From Climacium dendroides (taxonomy: Eukaryota; Streptophyta; Bryopsida; Hypnales; Climaciaceae): a stretch of DNA of 64,000 nt. This document shows, piece by piece, positions 49,301 to 61,835 of the stretch. The position numbers were made by a program, and so were the translations under genes. The stretch lies in contig OX467087.1 of NCBI GenBank assembly GCA_950106755.1, forward strand, positions 15,318,047-15,382,046, in the 5' to 3' direction. Every line of letters starts with the position of its first letter. Position 1 is the stretch's first letter. Below the pieces are notes generated by a model. It saw only the letters and a program-made list of their open reading frames with translations. It did no database searches and was not told the DNA's origin.

Positions 49301-52300
49301 GTAAGCTACTCATATTTCACTCAATGCCAACTTTCAATCCCTGGTTATACTTTATGATTGTTTTCCACAGTTTGATTGATTTGCAGACTCTGCAATTATC
49401 ATTCATTTTGCTTTCTTGACACGGCTCCTTCACCCCCTCTTCCCATCAGTTCAGAGCCATGGATACTGGAATTTGTGGATTTTGGAAACGAGAAACGTCG
49501 TGACACCTGGCTGGCATTCATCAAAGAGATACAGACAGCATACTGGTTTATGAGAGAGTATGGGCCGAAAGAGAATGATCCTTCGTTGAGTTACATGGAG
49601 GGGTCAAAACAGGGGCGCAAGCGAACAATTACATATTCTGGAAACAGCATTGCTAGGTTGCAGGTATGTCTTCTGCTCTTTTACCTCTCTTTCCCACTTT
49701 CTATCAACGCACTCACCGCATAGTTGTTGAAATTACGTTACTCTACTGTAATTTAATCTACCAGGAGTTTATATTACATCCTGGAGTAGTTGCCAATGTA
49801 CACCCTTCACTGTAGAGAACCGTCAGATCATTGTAGAATCAAATTGAAGAACATCCCCAAAACTACAAGGACTTGGAACATAGAGCTAACCTAAGATAAT
49901 TCCAAAGATTAGATAATCTGGCATTACAGTGTCTGTCGTGAGCTCAAGATGAGTGTCCAAAAGGAATCTAGATTTGTTCTCACGAACAGTTCCAAAAGTA
50001 TCGAGGTAGCTGCTCCAGAATGTTATGTGTGGACTCTAAAGTCGCTAGAGCATCCTAGGACAAAGGTGCAGAATATAAATAGTATTGGCTAAACCCCTTT
50101 TAACTTTAAACTGTAATTGTAATCCCTAAATGTCTAAACCCTGAATCTTAAAAGGTTAAGCCGTTGGTAGATGCACAGTATGACAAGTCTTTACATATTC
50201 TATTGTATGTAGAAAGGCACACATGTAGTACATTAGTATCTCCCTTTTATGGCTGGGTGTGGAAAGTTACGCTCTCAAATTAATTTATTTGCCTTAATAC
50301 TTTCCGACACAAGTTTGCGCGGTTATGACATGACGATGTTCTGTGAAATTGAAACAGGCTGTTCAACACATGTTTGGCCATGCGCCAGGCGATCCCAGAG
50401 GTTTGCTGCAGTTATACTCTATCAGGGATGCTCCAAGCGTGGAGTTGGTGTTCGAGTCCTTGGCAGTGATGTGCTGGGCGGGCCGCATGGACTCGAAGGC
50501 GAAGGAGCTGAACGCATCTAATGGGGCAGAGGAAGAGACCCAAGGGGTCGGGCAGAACGCCATGGGCGAGGATGGAAGCATCTACTTGTCGAAATGGATG
50601 ACAGCCCCAACTTGGAATACCACCAAGTCTCAGAACTTCTGGAAAGCTTACAAGGGGGGCAGCACAACACGAGGCCTAGTGCTCGGCAAAAACTACGTCG
50701 TAGGGGGGCTGACAAATCTTGACCGGGCAGTTCGGGCATGGCGAGAACAGACTCGGGTCATTGATAAAACCAAGGCCACCATCGATAAGTACAAACTGAC
50801 GGGCATCCCGAATAATGTGGATCTTCTCAAGGTACTTCTCCGTTCCCTGTCTAAATCACAGGCACTATTTAACCTTTGGGAGTTCGAAGCCTTGACAAAG
50901 CTACTGCAAAGTCGTTTTATTAGATCTTCTACGTCTGGATTTGCACTTTTGGGTTATCGAAGGACTCACATTGAGCGGAAGGGTTATGAATTATTACTAT
51001 CTTCTGACCAGCCTGCGACGCAAAAGTCTCAAAGCTTGGACTAGGAATAATGTCTTGTCATGTCACTAAAGTCTTAAGAGATTCTGTGGATCTTCCTGGT
51101 CTAACGTTTGTCTTACTATTTTGCAGGAGATTTTGTTACCATTTTCAATAATTGCTGTGAACTTCCAGAAACTCAAGAAATGGGAAGAACCAGGAGCAAG
51201 TGCTGGGTTTTTGATTGCAACTATGGGTATTGTGTACTTGTAAGTTGCTTATACTTCAGTCGCCTCAAAAAGAGCTTTCTTGACAGAGTGCCGATAGGTG
51301 CTTGTAGATTCTTCATTTTGAGTGCCCAAATGTAATTTCCGCTTGGATTTCGTAGGGTTGCAACCAATATGATAACAAGCGTCAATTTTTCAGAAAAATT
51401 ATTTTGTCTAGAAGTTAGGGAATGCTTTTAGTGTGGAGACTTTTGGGCTAGCTGTTTCTGACATGGGCTGCAAACTTTGTGCCTGCTGATGTTCAGGAAC
51501 TGGCTCCGCTACGTGTTTCCTATCTTCCTGCTTTCAATGGCTGGGATTCTTTTCTCGTTGCGTGGCCTCAAAGCTCAAGGGCGACTTGGGGATGATTTCG
51601 GGAAACTGGTCATTCGAGATCAGCCGCCCACAAACACGATACAAAAAATTATGGCATTGAAGGATGCTTTGACATCGCTTGAAGAATTTTTGCAAAACAC
51701 CAACATTGCTCTTCTGAAACTGAGGACCGTTGCACTGTCACGACACATGCGTGTACGTTTATCTTCTCCTCCAAAATTCGTCATTTATGTCAAATATTGA
51801 GGTTTGCTATGTTAACCCGAAGTGCTTATTTGGTCAAATGCAAAAACTTCCATATCTTTCGTAGTTGAAATGAGTCATTAGGAAACTATTTCAATATACG
51901 AATGGAAATCTTCAAGATTGCCCTAAATTATTGAATGCTAGATAAATGTGTAGGAAGACATTGGAATTACCTTCCACTGGATTTTTATTTTTAGTTCAGG
52001 CATTTGGACTTCAATCCCAGCATGACCAAATGACCAAAAGTGTCTGTTTCCATACTTGTAGTTTAAATGAATCATTTAGGAAGTTTCATGGAAGGTAGAA
52101 AAATATTGAAGAAGAAAACATGTCCTACATTTTCGTAAGCTAAATATCTGTTTTTAAAGTTACTATAATTGACTATAAGCTTCCCAAGTGGAATTTATAT
52201 TAGAGCTCAGGCACTTATAAGGCAATGAAGGAGTCCTTTTTAGGTTTATGCGCTTATTCTCATTGCCTCGAGTTCCCTAAATCTATAAGGGTTAAGTGCT

Positions 52301-52903
52301 AAGTCATTCAACAAGGTGTAGCGTAGTCATATTTTTTAAGAGTTTCTTCTGTGTTAAATTTCATCGTTTTACTCTTATTCAATTTAAAGTACCGTATTCA
52401 AAATTTACAAGGGTCAATATTTGACGAGTGTAGATGACTGATCCAGTGTGAATACTACTAGTGCTTGTTATTCAATACAATGAATAAATTGAAAAATTAC
52501 AGTATCCAAAATGTTCCAGGGTCCTTCAGGGTTGAACATTTTACTAGTTTAGGTGGCTGAACCTCTAAGATTCCTCCTGGTGCAGTCAACAAATGAGGTG
52601 CTGTGGTCCCTGCTTGCTGCTGGGGTGGTGACATGGTTCGTGCCGTTCCGGTACGTGCTGGCAGCGCTGGTCGTGGATCAACTCACATGCGAGTTACCGT
52701 TTCGAAGGAAAAGCGTGGCAGAATTTTTCAGCCGTGTCGCAGACTGGTGGTCCATGATTCCAGCCACGCCCGTGGAAGTCCTGCCCCCATTGAAATCCTC
52801 GAACGAGATGGATGCACACCTGCCCGAGGAGTCCAGCGACGGCCCCAGCCAAGGCGAAGCTGTGTTGCAGGCCCTCTCCGAGTGGTTGGGTGATGACCAG
52901 TAA
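46325..52903 (+). CDS. Plant DUF639-family membrane protein
   Basis: Plant protein of unknown function, family DUF639. My splice model: 46325-46528, 46932-47251, 47495-47642, 47832-47933, 48184-48344, 48541-48715, 49164-49300, 49450-49663, 50358-50831, 51127-51239, 51497-51752 and 52553-52903. All introns are GT-AG, phases fit throughout, and the total is 885 codons with TAA. Recognisable family segments: FSRLNGMTGKKM..FEA, FRRSTFTAMLAWQRP, GEEAFVRIASSIPGAADRVT, GEVILSVG, WSGTLVWPGRLTLTDRALYF, KVGPFGAEVFDSAISV and WLAFIKEIQTAYWF. The middle part resembles a GRAM/PH-like lipid-binding fold (inference). Near the C-terminus two hydrophobic blocks (YVFPIFLLSMAGILFSL and VLWSLLAAGVVTWFVPFRYV) should span a membrane. 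Exon 1 uses the frame of MEIFMEVYVLVVG; the upstream ATG 46204 lies in another frame, so the true N-terminus is uncertain. Confidence 0.9.
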
Positions 52904-53303
52904 ATATATTTTTATGTTGATTTCACAAGTTGTGTGATGTCGACTTACAGGTCGACTTCACTGATGTGTCCTATTAGTGAGGACGCAGAAGTAGTGTCGC
53001 CTGCAAAATTAGTCACTAAGTTCTGGGAATTTAGTACAATATAGTGATGTTTCAGCCTTCGCTAATAGGATAAACTAGTGTAGTTTTGGAGCTAATTCGT
53101 GGGAAAAAGGTTAGTTTACTGTTCCACATGATCTGTACCGTATTCTTTCTGCATCTTTCGTATGGTGCGCCACATTTTTGTAGTGCATTAAACAATAATT
53201 TTCGCACAGTTTATGTTCGGGCAAGTAGAGCACATTGTTCTCTTCTTCATTGCTTGCTTCATTTTTGGATTACTGAACCCTTCAATTAAAGCCCAGGTGA
53301 CCA

Positions 53304-54720
53304 CTATATGACACTGGATGGTTGGAAATAGCGGTAGTAGCATATCCGTTTACAAAACTAATGTAAAGTATGGAGTTCAAATGTGGTCAAAGGTTTATAT
53401 GCACTAATTATATCATGATTTTGAGATATATAGATCTTTCAAAATTGATTGATCAAAGGCAACTCCCCTGTGTACGCGTTTTTTCTTGAAAAACAAACTA
53501 ACAACTGACGAAATGTGGTCTTCATTTGGTATTGGTTTCGGATCTTTTCTGGAGGACGAGGAGGTTTAATATGATGCAGGGGTACAGGTTTCCATCAATG
53601 TAAGTAATGTAAGTTCCCAACACCCGTGTTTCTTGTAGCATTGACTCTTGATCGAGTACTTCACTTGAGGCACGATCCTCAATGTCGGAGGAAACTCTCT
53701 TCATAAATGCGTGCATTGCTGCAGGAGCTAGAAATGTGGAATTGCAGTCACGATGGCAGAGTTGTTCATCAAGCACTTCTAAATTTATCCAATATCCCCG
53801 GGCCAATTTCCTTGGGCAAGTCCCCGGCGTGTCACTTGTAACATACAGCTGAAGGGAGAGGAAATCTTCGCTATTTCTCGGGGAATTCAACTGAAGCCAA
53901 TAGCAAGCACTGCGTTCGAATCAAAGAGAACCAAGGCTTTGCAATTAAACATTATTAACTTGAATAGAGATGAGCTGAATTTCTCGTTAGAAATAACATG
54001 CTGAAAAAAATCATTCTGGAAATGGGGTAGAGATAGTGATATATGGTTGGCTCCACTTGATACCTAAGTTACAAGTCGTGAGCACCTTAGTTAAGTGACA
54101 GAAACACCAGCATGATTTATTAAAATACCAAGGAATATCACTTGTAATTTCCACTTCAATCACAGAATCAAGGCACGAAGACAATGGTAGTATGGTACAA
54201 GATCAGTGCTGCAGAGATACAAACAATTGCTCTCTGACATTGACAAATTATTGCAACCATTCGCTCACTAGATGATTGATCTCATGTTTCTTCACTCACC
54301 AGGCTAAACAGATTGGATTTTGGCTCCAGTTTTCACGCTCATTCGTCGGACGCTTTCCAATGTGAGTCTCCTTGCTGAAGGCTCACAACGAGGGTCCTCA
54401 GAAGCCCTCTGTACCAGTTTCAAGTTCCCTCCGTGAAGCCTGACCATATGATTGCCATGCGTATCGACAGCTAGACACAGGCACTTTGAACGATGTGTCC
54501 AAATTCGTGCTCGACTCTGAAATAATGGACATTTTAACACCAAAGTAATAGAAAGGTTTCGCATGACCATTTCTTACTAAATAATGGGAAATTCACAATT
54601 ACTTGTCGAACATGATTGTTGTAGAAGGGACCTCCGCTTCAACCAATCTGGCGATTGAGCACCTGATAGAAGCTCCTCAGTCCTGAAAATTTACCTCCGC
54701 CAACAGACACCAACTCCTGT
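53304..54720 (-). CDS. Hypothetical gene, exon-like ORFs of unknown family
   Basis: Three minus-strand blocks look coding. About 54688-54610 reads TEELLSGAQSPDWLKRRSLL with a possible donor at A|GTAATT. 54522-54304 follows TATTTCAG and reads RIWTHRSKCLCLAVDTHGNH, then VRLHGGNLKLVQRASEDPRC, and ends in TAG. 53857-53522 reads CHRDCNSTFLAPAAMHAFMK and later TRVLGTYITYIDGNLYPC. I could not join them into one consistent frame: the donor phase of the first does not fit the ORF frame of the second. They may be one gene with a mis-set intron, or relics. The region lies tail-to-tail with the DUF639 gene, leaving about 600 bp for 3' ends. No family recognised. Confidence 0.3.
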
Positions 54721-55504
54721 CTCCCGAGTGCGATTTTTCACATTGACCACACTGAGGTAGCTATTCAAAAATGCAAAAATTTGCATCTTCTGTCAATCAA
54801 TATCGTCAGAGGACAAAAATACTTCCACTCGACCTCCAATTGACAGAGACGAACCATAATCGGGGCCAGTTTATTCACACAAAAGCAACTGAAAGGGTGG
54901 TCATCCATCTGGCCGAGATGACGCACGTCAGTCGTACATGTAGGCCATTGCCCAGGCTTATTAGCCAATTTTCGATGTATAATCCCTGCCACTCTCCACA
55001 CGTTCAGCTAGCCAGGACTATCCTCGAGATCAATGAACTCCCATAAGCCTGCGTAATGACGTACAGCTATTTACTTAGACACTCCACGAATCCCAATCCC
55101 ACCCATTCTCTTAGAAGGGCTCGGCCACCTCCATCCTGACCACCCGCAGTCAGTCGATCTGTGGACAGAGCTAGAGGTCGTCCAAGCCATGGCACTTGGA
55201 TGAAATCAACGGATTCGCACAAAGTGCAGTGCACAACACCACACGGACACTGAAACACAACGAAACCACGAGGAAACAACACACATGATCACACACACTG
55301 AACGCGCGCACATTGAACTTCAAATTTCACCACTCCCGCCACGCTTACGCGGGCGTACGTAGGCGCTATGAGAAGCAGCGACCCTCGCTGCTGCTGAATC
55401 ACGCATTTTCCGTCCCCCAGCCATGCCCCACACATGGGTAGGTAGAGCTGCAGGCACGGAAGGAAGGGAGGATTCGATCAGCAGCCAGCGGTAGAATTGC
55501 TCGC

Positions 55505-56881
55505 TCACTCGGTGGTGGGTACGAAAACGAGGTCTGCATCGACGAGCCAGTGGCACGCTTCGTCGCCGCGGGGAATGTTGAGCGCGCTGAAGGCCGGGTG
55601 GGTGCTGAGCCACAGGGAAGTGTCGATGTGGCACACGCCCACGGCCTGGATGTAGGCGTCGGAGGCGCTGGTCCGGAGCGTGGCGGTGATCACTTTGGTG
55701 CCCGTCACGCGGTGGCAATAGTAAAGGGCCGACGGGAAGTTCACGACGTGGCACACCACGATCTTCTGGCCCTCGGCCAGGGAGCCTTTGCGGAAGGCCG
55801 TGATGGTGACTGGCGCCTTGGAATTCGCGGCGAGCGCCGGCGTGTTGGTGGTGGACAGCACCTTCACCTTGGAGCCCAGTTCGGCGGACACGAACTTGGC
55901 CACGGCGTCGCTGGAGGCGGCGCAGCTCATCTTCTCTCCCGGCAGCGCTCCGTAGCCGCACAGGTACGCGGCGGTGGCGGTGGCCGTGGCCAGGTCGCTG
56001 TTGAGAGCCACGCCGAAGTGGCGGACCAGCGCCAGGGCGTTGGAGGCGGTGATTGCGGGCAACTGGGCGGCGGAAGACACCGTCAGGAAGGGCCGCTTGG
56101 GGGCGTCATCGCGGAGGTTTGCGTCGAGCGTCATGGTGCCGCCCACCACCAGCGCGGACTCCAGGAAAAAATCGCGTTGGATGTCGTTGATGGTGCTGAT
56201 GGACTGGTCGCGCTGGAGGCCCGCGGCCTTGGAGGTCGCTGTTTGGAGGGTGCTCTGGGCGCACACGAGCCCGTTGGAGCTGCAAATTGCAGCTATTTTC
56301 GCGGCGTCAGTTGGTTCGCCTGTGTAGACGGGCCTCGCTCCGGTCACCTGCCAGTGCACGAGAATGAACATCGCGATCAGTCAGGTGGAATATGCACGCA
56401 TACGGAGTGACCAATTAGGCTTTGGCTTCTAGACTCAATCGAATGACAGGAGCTTCCTATTACATGGTAATGAGCACAAGCAGTCATTGCCCATGCCAGA
56501 CTAAAGTTCTGTGAGAGCAAATTGAACCAGCCCAATCATGCCATGCATGTGACTGGGTCGTGATCAGGCCTCCAATTGAGTACGTTGCCTTTGGCATTCA
56601 TGGATCGAGAACATGCATGGCCTGCTAGCTACATGAAATGAGAGCATGCGGAGTCCTCATGTCAAGAGCCTAATTACGTGCAAAGTGCAGCTCAGTTAGT
56701 ACATGCATCCTAGCAAGCTAGCTCGAAGTCAATCGCTGTATGTGACAAAAACAAAGGAATTCAAGTGGTCCGGTATTGGATCGATCCAGCGAGTGCATGA
56801 TCGACTACTTACGGTGGTGACCGCGGCCATGATGAAGAAGCAGGTCCGCAAGACGCCCATCAAGCTCCACTGCTCCGCCAT
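55505..56881 (-). CDS. BURP-domain protein, secreted
   Basis: Two exons on the minus strand (56881-56813 and 56347-55505), intron GT-AG, 303 residues. Exon 1 encodes an N-terminal signal peptide (MAEQWSLMGVLRTCFFIMAA). The BURP domain covers about residues 95-300: RDFFLESALVVGGTM at its start, CGYGALPGEKMSCAASSDAV in the middle, then the diagnostic pattern CH-x10-CH-x26-CH-x24-CH (CHVVNFPSALYYCH ... CHID ... CHWL). BURP proteins (BNM2, USP, RD22 and PG1beta-like groups) are plant-specific, usually exported to the wall or vacuole, and tied to development or stress; the biochemical role is mostly unsettled. There is almost no spacer repeat between signal peptide and domain, so it is a short USP/BNM2-like form. 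Coding GC is much higher than in the other genes here. The start is the first ATG after an upstream TATA box. Confidence 0.94.
56542..56708. promoter_or_regulatory. RY-type motifs in the BURP gene intron
   Basis: CATGCATG at 56542-56549 and 56612-56619 and CATGCAT at 56702-56708, all within the 465-bp intron. RY repeats are known binding sites for B3-domain regulators of the ABI3/FUS3/LEC2 group. Three sites in 170 bp is more than expected by chance, but function is inferred. Confidence 0.5.
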
Positions 56882-57039
56882 GCTGCAGACGAAGGGCCTG
56901 AACGGGCAGCCAAGGGATGATCGAAAGGAAGAGGACGGAGGCGAAGCAAGTGCACTCAAAGAGCTAGAGGACTACCGAAGTGGAAGTGGATGCTGAAGCT
57001 GAGGAAGGCAGTGAGATTGGGAGTGCAGGGAGGCCTTGC

Positions 57040-57047
57040 ATTTATAG
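57040..57047 (-). promoter_or_regulatory. TATA box of the BURP gene
   Basis: Minus-strand CTATAAAT lies about 160 nt before the start codon at 56881. This fits a transcription start near 57010 and a leader of roughly 130 nt. It is the only well-formed TATA box in this upstream region. Confidence 0.65.
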
Positions 57048-57049
57048 GT

Positions 57050-58600
57050 ACGAGTTTAACCGCCCTTGATTCTTTAATCCATAATTGTTTCCTTTTCCGT
57101 TTCCTTGGCTTACTCTAGCTAGCCTGACCTACTGGCTTGCTTGTGAAGGGCGTCCTGGCCTTCAAGAGTGGATCACTGATGCCGACCCCCACTAGCTAGC
57201 GTGCTGCGTCTCCTGCCTTCCGGGGCTGCTTGATTGCTCATGGATCATTGGTGATTCCTGGCCAGCCCTGGCTGGGCTTGACGGCTTCCGAATCGACAAT
57301 GACTTGGAGAACGATCTGTGAGCAGCTGGCCCAGTTTGTTTAATTGCATCGTGATCTAGCTCACAAGCAATCCCCTTGAGTTGGGCAGGGCTGTCTCCAT
57401 GATAGTTCTGTTGATTCATTGCACTTGTGCATGCAATTGGCCTGGGCTGCAGGCCACTGTGGGTCATGTGGAGCAGCCACGCACCTGCATTGCTGTTCCT
57501 GATGTGAGTTCTGCCGGCCTTTCTCTGTTTCGGATCTTCTTGCTTGATTCTTTGGGCTTCAGTTGGGATATTACGTAGCCAGTATCTGTACGTCCACGGG
57601 GCGTGGCTGCTGTCCTGCGGTTTTACCCTTCGTTTGAATTCATTGCTATGCCCCTGATCAAGGTAGAAATGGCCAATCACTTCATGTCTAGCTAGCTGCA
57701 GGCCCACACGATAGATTCGTCTTGCACTCTTGCACGGGTCATTCAGAGTGACTCCTTTTTCGTCCAAATACACAGAATCAGCCAGGGAGGCGACAGACTA
57801 CGGGATATGCATATGTTACTAACGTCAGTGACGAAGTCAAAATTCAATTAGTTGATGTCGACGAACGGTAAGATAAACTCGCGGACAGGTATTATTTTTC
57901 TGGTCGTACGCACATTCCGATCGGATCGAAGGGCACGCTTCGGTAGACCTACTAACATGCCTCAAGTGGTCACTCAGGTAGATTGATCGTTGGATTGTAA
58001 TCAAATTCCCAGACTGAATCGATTGAAACACACAGCCAGCATCTGTTTCGTTTCTTCGACTGAGATTGTGAATTAACTAAGATGCGGCTCATGTATGCTG
58101 CCAAATGTTCAGTCCGTGACATGTCTCTGGCACGTTGAATTCGAACCCCATGTCCCCATCGATCCACGCAGTTCGATCCCGCGCGCGTAGCTGTTGCAAA
58201 TTAACACTCACTCAGGCAGTCCTCACGTACTAGCAACTCGTTCGATCGACTAACAGCCGAGACGTCAAGCAAATTTCTACATTCGAAATCCTAGAGCTAT
58301 CTATCTGTAATTGCAGAAACGTAGACCTTCAGGATTGACTGTTTCTTAACTTCGCCGACCAGTATGTCTATAATTATGTATGAGGCAAATATATATGCAA
58401 TCATATGTGCTTGTAATTGGATACCTCCGAGCTTCAATTCATCGGTACTTAATTAATTTTTCCATGCGAATTAGAATCATCTTCAGGCGACTTCCGGCTG
58501 ATTCGGGCACTGGTCCTTTAATTTGCCGTCACGGAGCCCCCGGTGAGTCTCGAGGGCTGAAAACATGCATTGGAATGAAATGCAGGTGATGGTGAGTCCT
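57050..58600. other. Upstream region of the BURP gene, moderate GC, no supported gene
   Basis: A long open frame exists on the minus strand (57773-57192), but it begins without an ATG and its product is low in recognisable pattern. The plus-strand ORF at 58380-58589 likewise shows no family features. TAGCTAGC, GATCGATC and GCATGC words are frequent, as in plant promoters. Composition falls to AT-rich after about 58,600. Confidence 0.5.
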
Positions 58601-59744
58601 TACTCAATTACTGCGATCCCCTTTTGTGGATGAAAACTCATTCAAGTGATTAATATTTGTTTCCATTTTCTGTGATTGAAAGTGGCGTGGTTGGCTAACT
58701 TTCACTTGCAATGCAATTGTTGATGGATTGCTATTGAATTGGTCAAACGATCGCTTAATTACACAGCGTGCTCATTCAGATGGAGTCACCCATGCAAAAC
58801 ATCAGAATTTTGGTTGAATGTTGATGATCAACCTAAATGAGTACTGCAAGGATTGCACACCATTTATATTGCAATTTAAGCTTCTTAATGTTTAGATTTT
58901 ATGATCACTTGAGAATTGGGGAGTTAATTCTATGACCATGTTTTATCAAACATCACTCCAAAACTATCCTTTTTAAACTACAAAATTTTGAAACATTGGT
59001 TTAAATTCTTTCTCTACTAAGATTTGCAGGGGTGCACACTGTTTGTGAAGCCACAATCACTCCCTTGAGCAATGTCTCACCAAAAAATCCATTCAAGAAT
59101 CAAATGTTGCTTCAATGTTGTTCTCACATTTGAAGGCATTCTTTGATAGTCTTAGTCTTGGTAGAGGCTTAGAAGGGGAGAGAAAGATATTCATGAAAAT
59201 TGTATGAAGTTTGAAACCTTAACCTCGAAAGTACCAGTAGTAAGGTCTCTTTTTCATCAAAATCACTCACAATTTTCATTTCTATAATTCTATTGCATAT
59301 TTGCATTGGATCAAGAATAAAAAACAATTTTTATTATTATTGAATTGTAGGATCTTGTTGATTCTTGTAGTTAACTTATATAGAAATGAGGGATAATGTT
59401 TGATCGGGAAGTTTGACCAGAGAGACTAGCAAATATAATTTAAGATTTGAACTCTAAGTGAAGGAGTATTTTTGGCCTTTTGGTGATATTGCCTAATTTG
59501 ATTATAAGTTTTTTAGTCCTAAAAATGTATAGGAAGAAAGTGTTTGTTTGGGAGTAGTTTAATTTCAATAGCTCTGGCCATTGGGAAAATTAATGATATC
59601 ATTGTTTAATGTAAAAAAAATACTTTTTTTCTCCATTGCATGCTGAAGTTCATGACTTTGAATCTTTTTAACAAGTTATTTTGCACTACAATGTGTTGTA
59701 GTGAAGAAATTCCAAAATAGATAGAAGATGGAAAGGAAACCTTA

Positions 59745-60065
59745 ATGGGGAATTTCATTAAAATGGCGATATTCCATGTGCCATGTTTATAGTGTGCCGT
59801 TCCCACAATTCAGACCGGGTGGCCTGAAATCTATTAGTGTCCTAGATTTGTGAACTCTACACCACTATTAGATGTATTAAATCTAGGAAAGATGTAGATT
59901 TCAGACCAATTGGTTTTTAAAATCTACATATTTTCTAGATTTTAGATATCTAATAATGGTATAGATTTCAAAAATCTAGGACACTAGTAGAGTTCAGACT
60001 GCCCGGTCTGAACTATGAGAATGCCAAAGTCACAGAATAATCACCATTTTAATGAAATTTCCCAT
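59745..60065. mobile_element. Fold-back transposon family D copy 1, 321 bp, 4-bp TSD
   Basis: It starts ATGGGGAATTTCATTAAAAT and ends ATTTTAATGAAATTTCCCAT. It is flanked by CTTA on both sides (59741-59744 and 60066-60069). Behind the termini the two halves remain inverted relative to each other (AATTCAGACCGGG against CCCGGTCTGAACT; GTGTCCTAGATTT against AAATCTAGGACAC), so nearly the whole element can fold. Non-coding. Confidence 0.9.
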
Positions 60066-61414
60066 CTTAATTGTTGATCAACAAAAGATGGAATCAAAGA
60101 TTGCCAGTTCTAATAAGGACATTTTTTTTAGTGAAAATCTTGAACCATATCTACTATGCAATATAATTTTTTATTAGAAAATTTTGAAAGTTGTGTCTAT
60201 AACCTATTTTTTATAGAATTTTACAAATTAGATACTCAAATTGCCCAAAAATGAAAGTTCATCATAATTTATACATCAATAGTTCAAATAAAATGAACCA
60301 AAGATTTTTGTGTAAACAAAATTATATAAGAAGATAATTCTCAAAATTTTGTTTCCTTTATAGGGAATTTTTATTTGATCTTTTAGAAAGTTAAAAAAAA
60401 TTTGAATTATGAATAATGAGAGATTTTTTGAAAATTATATATTCTTGACTATTGGAAAGTAAAAAGTATTTAGTCCAAAAGTTATGCAAATAAAAAGTAG
60501 TGACCGTTTATTTGGTTGGAATTTCTACAAAATATTTTAATTGAAAAAATCTAACAAAATGAATTCATTTTTAACAACTTGATGGAGACAACTTCACCAA
60601 AAATATATAAAAGTATACCTTTGGATGTCTAGAAATGTGCTCACAAACAAGTTTTATTTGCATCTATGTGGTTCAAGAAAATAACTTTATTTCTCTTAGA
60701 ATTATTTTTGTGAATTTTTCCAACTTTAGAAGACTAGAAAACACAATGTCATTGTTTTGAAAAGAAAATCACTATTTGGACTCATTACAATACTAAAAAA
60801 CTCTAAAACCTAAAATGTGACAAACTAAAGAAATTGGATAATAAATAAAATGTTTCTTTTAGAAAATATACAGAAATATTGATTGGCTTAGGCAACATAT
60901 TTTTCATCTCAAGTAAAAATTTCAAGTACAACAAGAAAAATACTGAGAAACTATGCTCCATTTTGTATTTGACATACAACATGTACACACAATAGTACCA
61001 ATATATGATGCTTTCATCTATTTTTTGCTTTCAATTGTCATTTGAACAGAAAGGACATTTGTATAAAACTAATATGTACTCAATCCTAAAGACTGTTTCA
61101 AAGAATCATGCCAAAATTTAATATCTCATGTACTTGTCCAAACTTTCAATTGTCTCCTAAAGAACAATATTCCTTTGGATAGGGATCAATTATGTGTATT
61201 TAACTAGCCACAAGCACTAGATAGAAGATAAAAGTGTCTATTAAAGAACGACTAATCAAGTATCTTATACAACTATCCTACAATTGTAGCCCTTATTATT
61301 AGCACCAAATTTTACATGTACATTCTTTTACATGTCGCAAAGTAGTTGTAAAATGAAGTGTAAGATTACAAGAGTATAACAAAATTCAAATTTGGAATGA
61401 ATGTCAACTATTGG

Positions 61415-61630
61415 GTAATTGCAAAAAATACCTATACTATTTGTTGTGTTTTGTAACAATACTCTTGATTAAAATTAAAAATGTAATTTAAAAAAATGTA
61501 TATACCTTTAAAATGAGGATAACTACCAAAAAGAAAGCATAGAAAAATTTTCTTAGGAGAACTAAAAAAGTACCATAGTTTAAGAAAATAGATACTTCTA
61601 TGTTTTAATTAGGAAAAAATAGGGGAAAAA
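61415..61630. repeat. Dispersed repeat, family F copy 2
   Basis: Diverged relative of 42965-43225; shares AATACTCTTGATT, AAAGAAAGCATAGAAA and AATTTTCTTAGG-like words in the same order. Non-coding. Confidence 0.6.
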
Positions 61631-61674
61631 ATTTAACAAATAAAATAAAAATTGTCCATTTGTAACTACTATGT

Positions 61675-61835
61675 AGACATGGTCATTCACCAAAGGAACC
61701 ACCAAAATAATATTTTGCATGTTTCAAGATGCAGGCTAAAAGAATCTTAATTTTTAGACTTCCACACCTCATAAAATAAACTATATTTAGAATTCTTTTG
61801 AAAATAGCTACGAGTCTATTAGAAGACTATCTCTT
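61675..61835. repeat. Diverged dispersed repeat, related to 10520-10680
   Basis: GGTCATTC, GAACCACCAA, GCATGTTTCAA, AAAAGAA and AAGACTATCTC occur in the same order and similar spacing as at 10.52-10.68 kb. Confidence 0.5.

Noticed and set aside
55320..56410. Long ORFs overlapping the BURP gene in other frames and on the plus strand
   Set aside because: High GC lowers stop-codon frequency; the translations are Arg-, Gly- and Ala-rich without motifs, whereas the BURP frame carries the full CH pattern.
57192..57773. 193-codon open frame on the minus strand upstream of the BURP gene
   Set aside because: It has no ATG near its beginning (opens at GTG), no domain pattern, and lies where the BURP promoter should be.
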